The position numbers and the translations under genes are program-made. A stretch of DNA of 22,500 nt from Auanema rhodensis (lineage: Eukaryota > Nematoda > Chromadorea > Rhabditida > Rhabditidae). The notes under the pieces were generated by a model. The model saw nothing but the letters and a program-made list of their open reading frames with translations, did no database searches and was not told the DNA's origin. Below are positions 8,571 through 18,941 of this stretch, piece after piece. The DNA lies in assembly GCA_964057225.1 (NCBI GenBank), contig CAXKVF010000004.1, forward strand, positions 85,001-107,500, given 5' to 3'. Each line of letters begins with the position of its first letter. The first letter of the stretch is position 1.

Positions 8571-11066
8571 CATTTGTCTTGAAACAAAAGTTCATGTTTT
8601 GTACAGCTTGCTAAAGAAAATGAACGATTCTCAAAAACTAAACGATAAAATTTTTTAAATCTTGACAAAAATGATGTCATAATAACAACAAATAACATAT
8701 CAAAATCGCGTATTATTACGTTAAGAATAAAATGTATCATTACTCTTAGTAACATCAGGTGAACAAAAGTTCATGTTTCTACTGCTTGCTAAAGAAAATG
8801 ACCAATTCTCAAAAACTAAACGATAAAATTTTTTAAATCTTGACAAAAATATTGTTTCAATAACAACAAATAACATATCAAAATCGCGTATTATTACGTT
8901 AACAATAAAATGTATAATTGCTCTTATTAACAATAGGTAAACAAAAGTTCATGTTTGTACTGATTGCTAAAGAAATTGACCAATTCTCAAAAACTAAACG
9001 ATAAAATTTCTTAAATCTTCACGAAAATAATGTTATAATAACAACAAATAACATATCAAAATCGCGTATTATTACGTTAACAGTAAAATGTATAAATACT
9101 CTTATTAACATTAGGTGAACAAAAGTTCATGTTTGTACTGATTGCTAAAGAAATTGACCAATTCTCAAAAACTAAACGATAAAATTTCTTAAATCTTCAC
9201 GAAAATAATGTTATAATAACAACAAATAACATATCAGAATCGCGTATTATTACGTTAACAGTAAAATGTATAATTGCTCTTATTAACAATAGGTAAACAA
9301 AAGTTCATGTTTGTACTGATTGCTAAAGAAATTGACCAATTCTCAAAAACTAAACGATAAAATTTCTTAAATCTTCACGAAAATAATGTTATAATAACAA
9401 CAAATAACATATCAAAATCGCGTATTATTACGTTAACAGTAAAATGTATAAATACTCTTATTAACATTAGGTGAACAAAAGTTCATGTTTGTACTGATTG
9501 CTAAAGAAATTGACCAATTCTCAAAAACTAAACGATAAAATTTCTTAAATATTCACGAAAATAATGTTATAATAACAACAAATAACATATCGAAATCGCG
9601 TATTGTTACGTTCTTTAGAAAATGTATAAATACTCTTATTAACATTACGTGAACAAAAGTTCATGTTTGTACTGATTGCTAAAGAAATTGACCAATTCTC
9701 AAAAACTAAACGATAAAATATTTTAAATATTCACGAAAATAATGTTATAATAACAAAAAATAACATATCAAAATCGCGTATTGTTACGTTCTTTAGAAAA
9801 TGTATAAATACTCTTATTAACATTAGGTGAACAAAAGTTCATGTTTGTACTGATTGCTAAAGAAATTGACCAATTCTCAAAAACTAAACGATGAAATTTT
9901 TTAAATCTTCACTAAAATAATGTTATAATAACAACAAATAACATATTAAAATCGCGTATTGTTACGTTCTTTAGAAAATGTATAAATACTCTTATTAACA
10001 TTAGGTGAACAAAAGTTCATGTTTGTACTGATTGCTAAAGAAATTGACCAATTCTCAAAAACTAAACGATAAAATTTTTTAAATCTTCACGAAAATAATG
10101 TTATAATAACAACAAATAACATATTAAAATCGCGTATTGTTACGTTCTTTAGAAAATGTATAAATACTCTTATTAACATTAGGTGAACAAAAGTTCATGT
10201 TTGTACTGATTGCTAAAGAAATTGACCAATTCTCAAAAACTAAACGATAAAATTTTTTAAATCTTCACGAAAATAATGTTATAATAACAACAAATAACAT
10301 ATTAAAATCGCGTATTGTTACGTTCTTTAGAAAATGTATAAATACTCTTATTAACATTAGGTGAACAAAAGTTCATGTTTGTACTGATTGCTAAAGAAAT
10401 TGACCAATTCTCAAAAACTAAACGATAAAATTTTTTAAATCTTCACGAAAATAATGTTATAATAACAACAAATAACATATTAAAATCGCGTATTATTACG
10501 TTAACAATAAAATGGATTATTACTCTTATTAACAATAGGTAAACAAAAGTTCATGTTTTCTACAGCTTGCTAAAGAAAATGATCGATTCTCAAAAACTAA
10601 ACGATAAAATTCTTTAAATATTCACGAAAATAATGTTATAGTATCAACAAATAACATATCAAAATCGCGTATTACTACGTTAACAATAAAATGGATTATT
10701 ACTCTTATTAACAATAGGTGAACAAAAGTTCATGTTTTGTACCGCTTGCTAAAGAAAATGACCAATTTTCAAAAACTAAACGATAAAATTTTTTAAATAT
10801 TCACGAAAATAATGTTATAATATTAACAAATAACATATCAAAATTGCGTATTGTTACGTTTATTAGAAAATGTATAATTACTCTTATTAACATTAGGTAA
10901 ACAAAAGTTCATGTTTTGTACCGCTTGCTAAAGAAAATGACCAATTTTCAAAAACTGAACGGTAAAATGTTTTAAATCTTGACAAAAATGATGTTATATA
11001 AACAACTAATAATATATGAAAATCGCGTATTGCTACGTTTATTAGAAAATGTATAATTGCTCTAAT
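8571..11066. repeat. 178-bp satellite-like tandem array, 14 copies
   Basis: AAAAGTTCATGTTT recurs at about 8585, 8765, 8943, 9120, 9299, 9477, 9656, 9834, 10012, 10190, 10368, 10546, 10725 and 10904, a period of ~178 bp, all in one orientation. Two subtypes exist: units with ATTATTACGTTAACA and units with ATTGTTACGTTCTTTAG. The second kind forms a run (about 9600-10340), which suggests local homogenisation. Every unit keeps AAATCGCGTATT (an ATTGCGTATT variant near 10850). Open frames inside are periodic artefacts. The array sits between two divergent promoters. Confidence 0.95.
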
Positions 11067-11079
11067 GTTTTGTACAACC

Positions 11080-11380
11080 AAGTGTTACCCTGTATCCATA
11101 TGGTTACAAAAACGTTTTACCATGTATCCATATGGTTACAAAAGTTTTACCCGGTATCCATATGGTTACAAAAAGTTTTACCCGGTATCCATATGGTTAC
11201 AAAAAGTTTTACGCTGTATCCATATGGTTACAAAACGTTTTACTCCGTATCCATATGGTTACAAAAAGTTTTACCTTGTATCCATATGGTTACAAAAAGT
11301 TTTACCATGTATCCATATGGTTACAAAAAGTTTAACCCGGTATCCATATGGTTACAAAACGTTTTTACTGGTATCCATTC
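11080..11380 (+). repeat. Palindromic repeat array, inner right
   Basis: Nine full units plus one partial, ~31 bp each: GTTTTACC(C/A)(T/G)GTATCCATATGGTTACAAAAA-type. Core GTATCCATATGGTTAC is conserved across all nine. It is the inverted partner of 8244-8462. Frames through it encode a repetitive Tyr-rich peptide in all three frames, which marks them as non-coding. Confidence 0.92.
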
Positions 11381-11382
11381 AA

Positions 11383-11613
11383 TTCTATCGAATGCATCTT
11401 CATATTTTTCTAACTTTCAAAATATATAGCTCAATCTTTAACTTGAGCATACAACGCTCAGTGCTGACAGAATCAATCAAGTAATTTTTCCCAGACATGG
11501 CTTAATCCTTGACTTGAGCATACAGCGCTGACAGAATCAATCGAGTAATTTTTCCCAGACATGGCTTAATACCTTGACATGAGTAAACAGCGCAGACAGA
11601 ATCAATCAAGTGA
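11383..11613 (-). repeat. Three tandem 18S 5'-end fragments, right inner copy
   Basis: Minus-strand copies end near 11487, 11547 and 11611. The first mirrors 8149-8245, including its insertion and tail. The next two are ~45-nt pieces joined by TTACTTGATTGATTCTG-like starts and a shared CATGTCTGGGAAAAATTAC tail. The third is more degenerate (GTCTGCGCTGTTTACTCATG). Confidence 0.88.
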
Positions 11614-11631
11614 GAATTTTAAATCTTATTT

Positions 11632-11890
11632 TCAAACATTTTTTTAAAAGTCAGGTTTCTTATTGTAAATATGAACTTAGCGTCCTTGTTCACTTTATTC
11701 CAAACATCCACAGTATGTTCATAATTTATCTGAAAATGGCGTCCACCTCTGGCCCAGATAAGACATTTTTTCAAAAGTCAGGTTTCTTATTGTAAATATG
11801 AACTTGGCGTCCTTGTTCACTTTTTTCAAAGTATTCACCGTCTGTTCATAATTTATCTGAAAATGGCGTCTACCTCTGACCCTGATAAGA
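11632..11890. repeat. ~127-bp tandem duplication upstream of the right promoter
   Basis: AAAAGTCAGGTTTCTTATTG (11646 and 11773), TATGAACTT(A/G)GCGTCCTTG and GAAAATGGCGTC(C/T)ACCTC each occur twice. The left arm (7976-8100) has a single, more diverged equivalent. The location just upstream of the TATA box could make this an enhancer-like duplication; that is inference. Confidence 0.82.
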
Positions 11891-11919
11891 TCAGGCTGTT
11901 AATAATAGTTGTGAACTGG

Positions 11920-11927
11920 TATATAAA
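11920..11927 (+). promoter_or_regulatory. TATA box of the recombinase-SET gene
   Basis: TATATAAA in GAACTGGTATATAAACCT, matching the mirrored left promoter. It is followed by a ~740-nt region, up to the ATG at 12671, with several hairpins and no good ORF, consistent with a long leader that may be removed by splicing at 12649. Confidence 0.65.
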
Positions 11928-11998
11928 CCTCCAGTCGACCACTTCGTATTATTTACTCAATGTTCCGTCCATTAGTCTCTCAGAAAGCTTAAGCTTTA

Positions 11999-12066
11999 AT
12001 AGAGGTCTCCTTGTCTGGTTGGCTCTTTAGAGCTATGTACAGACGCTAGGATACACAACCCTCTAT
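11999..12066 (+). promoter_or_regulatory. Structured leader RNA motif, right copy 1
   Basis: Outer stem ATAGAGG/CCTCTAT (11999-12005 with 12060-12066). Middle stem GTCTG/CAGAC (12013-12017 with 12040-12044). Inner hairpin GGCTC-TTTA-GAGCT (12021-12034). The outer stem sequence is unrelated to the other two copies yet still pairs. Confidence 0.7.
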
Positions 12067-12079
12067 GTAAGCAAAGGCT

Positions 12080-12526
12080 ATTCATAAGTTTTGAGGCTGT
12101 TTACCTTCAAAACTTCATGAATTTTTTAAAAACTTATCTATTACTTCTCTTTGAAATTTCCTTAGCGGGCCTGGTGGGATTAGCCTGATTATTTCCCCAG
12201 TTATCGAAATTTTTATGAAGCTCTAGAATAAGTTGAAAAAATTTCTGTTGCCTTATCCTTAATTTTCTTTTATTTGTCGTCTCAGAAAGTGTGAGTAATA
12301 CACAAAATCTCTTTGTCTGGTTGGCTCTTCGGAGCTATGTACAGACGTTAAGATACATCAATTTTGTTATATTACTCATGCTTTTCAAATAGATTCAGAT
12401 CGCCTGTAGAGATTCAAAACCTCTTTCTGAATTGAATTTGAATAATTCTCCTTTTTTTACTCAAACTGAATAACATTGAAAGCAGACCTGTAGAGTAATT
12501 GTTCAACAATTTCCTAGCTTTCAATG
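12080..12526 (+). promoter_or_regulatory. Additional hairpins in the right leader
   Basis: Three further hairpins: 12080-12123 (~17-bp imperfect stem ATTCATAAGTTTTGAGG with CCTTCAAAACTTCATGAAT), 12393-12432 (ATTCAGA/TCTGAAT) and 12474-12526 (CATTGAAAG/CTTTCAATG). The last two both carry CCTGTAGAG just inside the stem. The left leader shares TTTCTGAATTGAATTTG and CAACAATT segments, so this extended leader is partly common to both genes. No coding sequence seen here. Confidence 0.55.
12293..12377 (+). promoter_or_regulatory. Structured leader RNA motif, right copy 2
   Basis: Long outer stem GAGTAATACACAAAAT with ATTTTGTTATATTACTC, then GTCTG/CAGAC (12315-12319 with 12342-12346) and hairpin GGCTC-TTCG-GAGCT (12323-12336), a cUUCGg tetraloop. 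This is the most stable-looking of the three copies. Confidence 0.72.
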
Positions 12527-12639
12527 GCAAATCTGAAAGTGTGAGTGACTCTGATGAATTTTCTGAGGATTTTTTAAATATATCATATAAATATTATCTA
12601 ACTGATTATGCCTATTTCATCAACAAAAAATATTTTTTT

Positions 12640-12649
12640 TTATTTTCAG
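12640..12649 (+). promoter_or_regulatory. Splice acceptor (cis or spliced-leader) before the recombinase-SET start
   Basis: TTATTTTCAG after a long T run, 21 nt before ATG 12671, is a strong nematode 3' splice site with no coding exon immediately upstream. It is either the end of a leader intron or a trans-splice site. If used, the structured leader would be removed from the mature mRNA. Confidence 0.6.
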
Positions 12650-12670
12650 GTTTCGCAAGCATACTGTAGA

Positions 12671-15600
12671 ATGACAAGCATTCAAAACAGTAAGTCAAAA
12701 TTTTAAAAAAATTAAACATAACGTTTTCAGATTTGTTCGGATTTGGTCTAGCACATGACCCCATCAAGTTTGTTCCACAAACAAGTGCAGGACGAGGCGA
12801 CATTTGCCCAATTTGTTGGAAATATGATTCCAACATTAGCAGGCATTTAGTAAGTTTCTTTGTTATTTTCATTACAATACCTGTTTTTTTAGACAAAGCA
12901 TATGGCAACCGAAATTGCTAATGATAAAGTAGCTAAAGCTACAATTATCAAGGAACTGGCGGAGAAAACGAAGGAATTAAAAGAGAAGTTCTGGAGCAAC
13001 CGTTTTTTTCAAAAGTCAGAATTTTTGAATCTGACAAACGGTATGAACAATAAAAAACTGAAAAAATTAGTTCATAAAATGGAGAAGTAAGTTCTAGAAA
13101 AGTCTTTTTCAATAACTCAAAACATTTAGCGCTGGAATAATGTTCACGCCTCTCGATGAAACAACGGATTGTATCAATTTGAATCCTAGATGGGAATTGG
13201 ATAATGATGAAATATTTCATGGTCGAACTTGTGTTATAAACAACAGTGATGAGCAAGAAGAAAACACTTCAGCAAATGAGGATAGCGATGTAGATGATTT
13301 GTTGGTAAATTTTGAACGTCAAGAAGCATTAGTAAGTAATTACAGCTAATCTGAGTCTCAATTCAAAACGAAAATTTAGGATTTTTTGGGTAATCCCATG
13401 TTGAATGAAGAAGCTGTAACTACCACAATAAAAATGGGTAGTACAAACAGGAAAAATCAATTACTTCTTAAAGAATGTGGAATGGATTTGATGTTAGACT
13501 CATCTAAACATCCGTTTTTAACAAACATTTCAAAGGCTTTGAAATCCGCTTTTCACAATCTTACTAGAGAAGAGGTAAAAACAGCAAAAATGAAAATGTA
13601 TTGCATTTTTATTCCAGGTGAAAGGTAGATCTCGAGAAACGATTGCAACAGAAGCCACTAATTCTGCAGCAAAATGGCTTTTGGTTAATATGAGATTATC
13701 TAACAGAAAAGCTAAAATCTTGAACACCTTAGAAGATGTAGATACAACGTATTTATATCAAGCGCTGCAAGCATACGCGATTAATCATGAGAAAGTGAGT
13801 TTTTTCTCTTATTCTGTTTTTTTACATTTTTTTACTAACAGATTTATCAAAATGGAACAGTAAGAAATTTTATCAGAGGAATTAAGAAATTCATCGAATA
13901 CATTCCAGTGGCTTATCCGTAACTTTTTCCGTTTCAGCTAATATAATTCAAGAAACTTATAGCGTACACGGAATGACAAATAAATGGATAAATGTTTTTG
14001 ACGGGTTGAGAAGTTTAATACAAACACTTTCCAAGGAAGGAAATTCGGTTTATTCACAACATCAAAAACATAAAATATGAATAATTTTCAGCTATCTACA
14101 ATTTGTAATTCAAGATCTCGCGAGCAACGTAACATAATTTGCTACAAAGAAATAATCGATATGGCCGATAAATTTTCTGTTTATCTCGAAAACACATTAA
14201 CTCAAAAGTATGATACATATACAGCAATAGAAATGCAATGTACAAGTTTTTTTTGCAGAAGTCATTTCGATAGTCACTCGGATTTTTACTGTAATGCAGC
14301 AACATTAATTTTTCTAATTTGCGTTGAGAATGGACAAAGACCTGAGGTACGTGACCGTAGCATTCTACTGTAGAAATTGAGATTTTTTCAGGTTTCTTAT
14401 AAACTTAGAACAGTTGATTTTTTGAAAGGAGAAAAGTATCCACATCAAGAAAGCGATACCTATGCTATTCCTTTTCCATTGAATAAACCTCAAAGATCAA
14501 ATCAATACGTAAGCTAAAAGAATAAACAGTCATACATTTATTTTAGTTAATTTTCTCAAATAAACTGTACACATTTGCCAAAATGCTTCTGGACTTGAAA
14601 AAGAAATCGTTTCCTAATGAAAGAGATGTGTATTTGACCAGCATAGGATTGATTAAGTTCAAAAAGGTTTTGGAATTTGTAAGATATCATCAAACCCACA
14701 ACATAAAATACTAATTTCTTTTTCTAGCTTCGACGTGTCAACAATAAAATTGGTACTGTGTTTAGTCCTAAATGGCAAATAAGATCCATCAGAAACAGTG
14801 CAGCCAATACCTACGCAAAAAAATGGCTTGAATTGAAATCTACTAACTTTGATCAGTCTTCATTTCCTGCTCAAGGAACCATGGCTCACAACCAAACAAC
14901 TCATGTCCAGGTTTTTTGCAAAAAAATATCACTTATTTGATAGTTGAATTTACAGACTTACATAACGGACGGAAGATTATTTGCTTATTTTGCACATGCA
15001 TATCTGAAACTATTTTCAAAGTCATCAGTAGAATCTGAAAACAAAGCCGTATTTTACAACAACCTAGAAAATGAGTTCAGAAACAATGCCCAAGTTTTAG
15101 AACAATTGAGAGGTTTGTGATATTAATTCTACAGAGTTAATCTATATTCACGAAAATATTTAGACACATCGGAGGCAATGGATGCTACAGAAGACGGAAT
15201 AGACAATAACAGTACCACTATAAACAGTAAATTATTATATTGATATCACAAAACAGGATTCAATCAATTTAAGACGAGCCAGTTGAAAACATATTGTCTG
15301 ACATTGCTCATGCCTCTTCTGATAATTCTCGTGAAACAATGGTAGATAATCATGCTATCAGCGACCAAGATCCAGACCCATGTACGACAAATGACTTTAC
15401 AGGAACTGAATTGGATGATAATAGTATAACAATAAGTAGTAAGTAAATAGATCGGCAAAAAGAATCAATTTTTTTTATTTTAGACGCTTTGGATAAAACC
15501 AATACCAAAAAAAATATTCGAACCTTTTCTAAAGAAACCAGTGACACAGAAGAAGGTATTATAAAAAAATGTTAAAATTAATAGTATAAATATCATTCAG

Positions 15601-17247
15601 ACAGTAGTGATGATAATAGTACTAAAAGTATCACGAGAACAACTAGAAATTGTACCTTGACGATAGAACTAGATCATCAATTAATCAGTAAAAACAGAAG
15701 GGTAAATTAATTACAGAAATATCAAAAATTATATTTATTGTTTTTCCAGCTGATGAACTTTTTACGAGAACCTGGGAATATAGTTTTAAGAAAACCAAGT
15801 GAACAGATAATTGACTCTATAAAATACGGACAGGCATCGGAAAAAATATGGATAATGCAATTTTACACCAATTATTGGCCTTCCATAACAGTGAAAACCT
15901 CATCTTATCGGCATATCATTAATAAAAATCAAGGAAAAGGTGGTTTCCCCTTTGGAACATTTTTATTTATATCAATATATCAATTTTTCAGGAGTCTTCG
16001 CTAAGAGTAAAATTAACAAAGGAACAGCAGTAACAGCATATTATGGGCATTGGTTGGAATTTGAAAACTGGGAGAGGTAAGTTCCAGCATTCCCGACTTA
16101 ATTGAACTGTTATCATATTGTTTTAAGTTTTGATGTCAATCAAAAATACGATGAAAATGAAATATCAGATAACTACAAAATTTGTGTAACTGGTGGAAAA
16201 ACCATTTTTGGACACGTTGCTCTGGAATTCACATCGTCCACAGGTTTTTAAGAAAAATTCCATAAAACACAATTAAAAATGAAATTTTAGAACCGAATGA
16301 TAATGTAATGAACAAATTTGCTGGACCATTAATTAATCATAGTTTTAAACATCCAAATTGTGTCATAAAGTTCATCAAATACAGAGAAGGTATGCTTATA
16401 AATTATTTTTGATATAACAAATTGTTATCAGATGTGTTGCCTATTGTGGTTTCGATATGTAACATTAATATTGGTGATGAGCTGTTTTGGTCGTATGCGA
16501 CTAAAAAGGACTTGAAAAATAACAACATGCCATACTTCTACATGTGCCATTGTTTAGTCTGTAGAGGTATATTAATTTTTGAAAAAAGAATATACAAAAT
16601 TATATTTACATTTCAGGTCGATGCCATTGCCAAGTATGTGAAGGAAAAGTTTATCATGAAAAGAATAAGAGAGAAACAGCTCAAAAATTAGCAGCTTTTT
16701 TTCAAAATGATAATGTTTATCTTGGAATAAACATGAATTGGTACAGTTTACTGAAATACGTCTTCACGAATGAAATTATTTTCAAGAAAAAGGAAGCAAA
16801 GGTAGGGTGAAACAAATATTAAATTGACTGTTTTCATCATTTTATAGAGTAATCACAATATGGTTCTACTTTTTACTAAACTAGTTACAACAAAAAATAT
16901 TTTTAAAGCATTGAACAAGTTGAAGAATGCAATTTCATCTTTGAAACATTGTTTAACAGATGAAGATATGCATAAAATTGCCACAAGTTTGGACAGTATA
17001 GTTTTTTCAGCTGAAAACAAACAAGTAAGATATGAAAAGTTAACCCTTTTTTATTCTATTATTACAGGTGCTAATGGGTATACTAGGGTGCCTTGTGGAT
17101 AGCTCACTAATCATTTTTCAAACGGATGAGCTGACTAGTTACGCTATTGTTGAAAGAAATAAAAACAAAAAAACTTTAACTGCATATTTCATAGACTTGT
17201 GTCATGGACATATAAAATTACTTAATGATTCATATTATCGAGAATGA
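12671..17247 (+). CDS. C2H2 finger - Crypton-like tyrosine recombinase - SET domain fusion, 25 exons
   Basis: Predicted DNA strand-exchange enzyme fused to a protein lysine methyltransferase. Introns are ~40-50 bp with GT..AG ends; 25 exons (first 12671-12689, last 17068-17247) sum to 3480 nt, ~1159 residues, in phase throughout. Residues 32-49 hold a finger, CPIC-x9-HLTKH. An alpha-helical region follows. Recombinase box I is NGQRPE (Arg439); box II is WQIRSIRNSAA (Arg543); then MAHNQTTHVQTYI supplies His578, His583 and candidate nucleophile Tyr587, like the MGHxxxxHxxYY end of eukaryotic tyrosine recombinases. The usual box II His is absent. An acidic linker (~635-770) leads to SET: GKGVFAK (833), GPLINHSFKHPN (913-924), DVLPIVV and GDELFWSY (949-956), then a Cys cluster CHCLVCRGRCHCQVC (973-987). 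The SET core resembles the KMT5A type. One junction (exon 7/8, 13918 to 13963) uses a weak acceptor. TATA at 11920 is the likely promoter. Confidence 0.78.
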
Positions 17248-17404
17248 ACAATTAAACTTTAAATTAAATTTTGTATTAAAATATTCATCTTACTTGTCTT
17301 ATATTTTTTGATAATAAATATTTAAATTCATATAAATATTCGTAATATCTTAATTTAGAGAAGAATAACACAAATCTGCTGAAGAAACATTTTTTCTTTT
17401 TTAT
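17248..17404. other. 3' flank of the recombinase-SET gene
   Basis: AT-rich, no ORF. A possible polyadenylation signal is ATTAAA at about 17274-17279 (GTATTAAAATATTC). Nothing else seen before the 174-bp array. Confidence 0.5.
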
Positions 17405-18425
17405 AAACTACGTTACCATCTTTCTTTAGTATTATAACCAAATTTTACCAAAAAAGGCGTCATACGTTTTATAAGGACATACAATAGATGTTAAACTTTT
17501 TGACATTTATTAAAAACTAATTAAAAATCAATAAGTAACAATATTTACAGCAATAAGTTGAATTACTGTACGCTATATACACTACGTTACCATTTTTCTT
17601 TAGTATTATGAGCAAATATTACCAAAAAAGGCGTCATACGTTTTATAAGGACATACAATAGATGTTAAACTCTTTGACATTTATTAAAAACTAATTAAAA
17701 AATAACAAGTAACAATATTTACAGCAATAAGTTGAATTACTGTACGCTATATACACTACGTTACCATCTTTCTTTAGTATTATGACCAAATATTACCATA
17801 AAAGGCGTCATACGTTTTATAAGGACATACAATAGATGTTAAACTTTTTGACATTTATTAAAAACTAATTAAAAAATAATAAGTAACAATATTTACAGCA
17901 AAAAGTTGAATTACTGTACGCTATATACACTACGTTACCATCTTTCTTCAGTATTATGACCAAATATTACCAAAAAAGGCGTCATACGTTTTATAAGGAC
18001 ATACAATAGATGTTAAACTCTTTGACATTTATTAAAAACTAATTAAAAAATAACAAGTAACAATATTTACAGCAATAAGTTGAATTACTGTACGCTATAT
18101 ACACTACGTTACCATCTTTATTTAGTATTATGACCAAATATTACCATAAAAGGCGTCATACGTTTTATAAGGACATACAATAGATGTTAAACTTTTTGAC
18201 ATTTATTAAAAACTAATTAAAAAATAATAAGTAACAATATTTACAGCAAAAAGTTGAATTACTGTACGCTATATACACTACGTTACCATCTTTCTTCAGT
18301 ATTATGACCAAATATTACCAAAAAAGGCGTCATACGTTTTATAAGGACATACAATAGATGGTAAACTTTTCGACATTTTTTAAAAACTAATTAAAAAATA
18401 ATAAGTAACAATATTTACACCAACT
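17405..18425. repeat. 174-bp tandem array, ~6 copies
   Basis: CTACGTTACCAT recurs at 17408, 17582, 17756, 17930, 18105 and 18279, a period of 174-175 bp. Each unit contains AAAAGGCGTCATACG, TTATAAGGACATACAATAG and TACTGTACGCTATATACA. Two variants alternate (units with ACTCTTTGACA and units with ACTTTTTGACA), so the true higher-order unit may be ~349 bp. It is unrelated by sequence to the 178-bp array and has no gene. Confidence 0.93.
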
Positions 18426-18745
18426 AAGCAAGCTGTTGAATTTTAAATACAAAGAGCTATCACGTGATGCAGTTGTAGAATAAGTTGTATGAAAGTTTGA
18501 AAAAAAGGTCTAAGTCATCAATAATGTGATGACGTGTACATTAGCATATCATAAATAACACATACGTGTATTATTTTCAGCACTTTTTACAATATAACAG
18601 TTGAAATTGGTTGAACAAGAAAAATCGAGGTATAATTAAAAAACGAAATTTTCTCAATTTTTTTTTTTTTAAATTATTTTTATATAATTCATTCATATAA
18701 TATTAATATTTAATTTTTTTTTCAAATAATTGTAATAATCTAGAG
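18426..18745. other. Gene-free AT-rich interval upstream of the SprT-like gene
   Basis: Holds GATGACGTGTACATTAG and a T/A-rich run at 18655-18720. I see no ORF of note, no repeat and no clear TATA element. By position it would contain the promoter for the downstream ORFs. Confidence 0.5.
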
Positions 18746-18937
18746 ATGACATTTGTAATGAAATTCCTTAATGAGATGACTAGGGAGACGGAATATTACA
18801 TTATTGTACAAAATCTGTTCAAAGAAAAATCCAGAACACAAATCACTTCTCTAGAGTATGAAAATGTAAACAGTTTTCTTTTGTTACAGTTCTCTATTTA
18901 CATTTTAGAGTATTTTTCCAAAACAAGATATTTCTAA
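18746..18937 (+). CDS. Small ORF, possibly a decayed partial duplicate of the next gene's N-terminus
   Basis: A 63-codon ORF of unknown function. Its residues KFLNEMTRET resemble KSLNEIIRET near the start of the downstream SprT-like protein, and the spacing to that start is 4 nt. An internal GTAAACAG...TTACAG segment could be a short intron or simple coincidence. It may be a real upstream gene, a first exon, or a remnant. I would not rely on it as coding. Confidence 0.3.
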   Translation: MTFVMKFLNEMTRETEYYIIVQNLFKEKSRTQITSLEYENVNSFLLLQFSIYILEYFSKTRYF

Positions 18938-18941
18938 CATC

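Noticed and set aside
8244-11380. Regular short repeats resembling a CRISPR array
   Set aside because: Units are contiguous with no unique spacers, the genome is eukaryotic and no cas-like gene is present.
11049-11484. Overlapping ORFs rich in PYGYK / HMVTKS across the palindrome array
   Set aside because: All three frames stay open because the unit lacks stops; the translated repeat simply reflects the palindrome.
12021-12034. GGCTCTTTAGAGCT resembling the histone 3' stem-loop
   Set aside because: It lies in a 5' leader far from any histone-like gene, lacks the conserved flanks, and the other copies have TTCG and ATCA loops.
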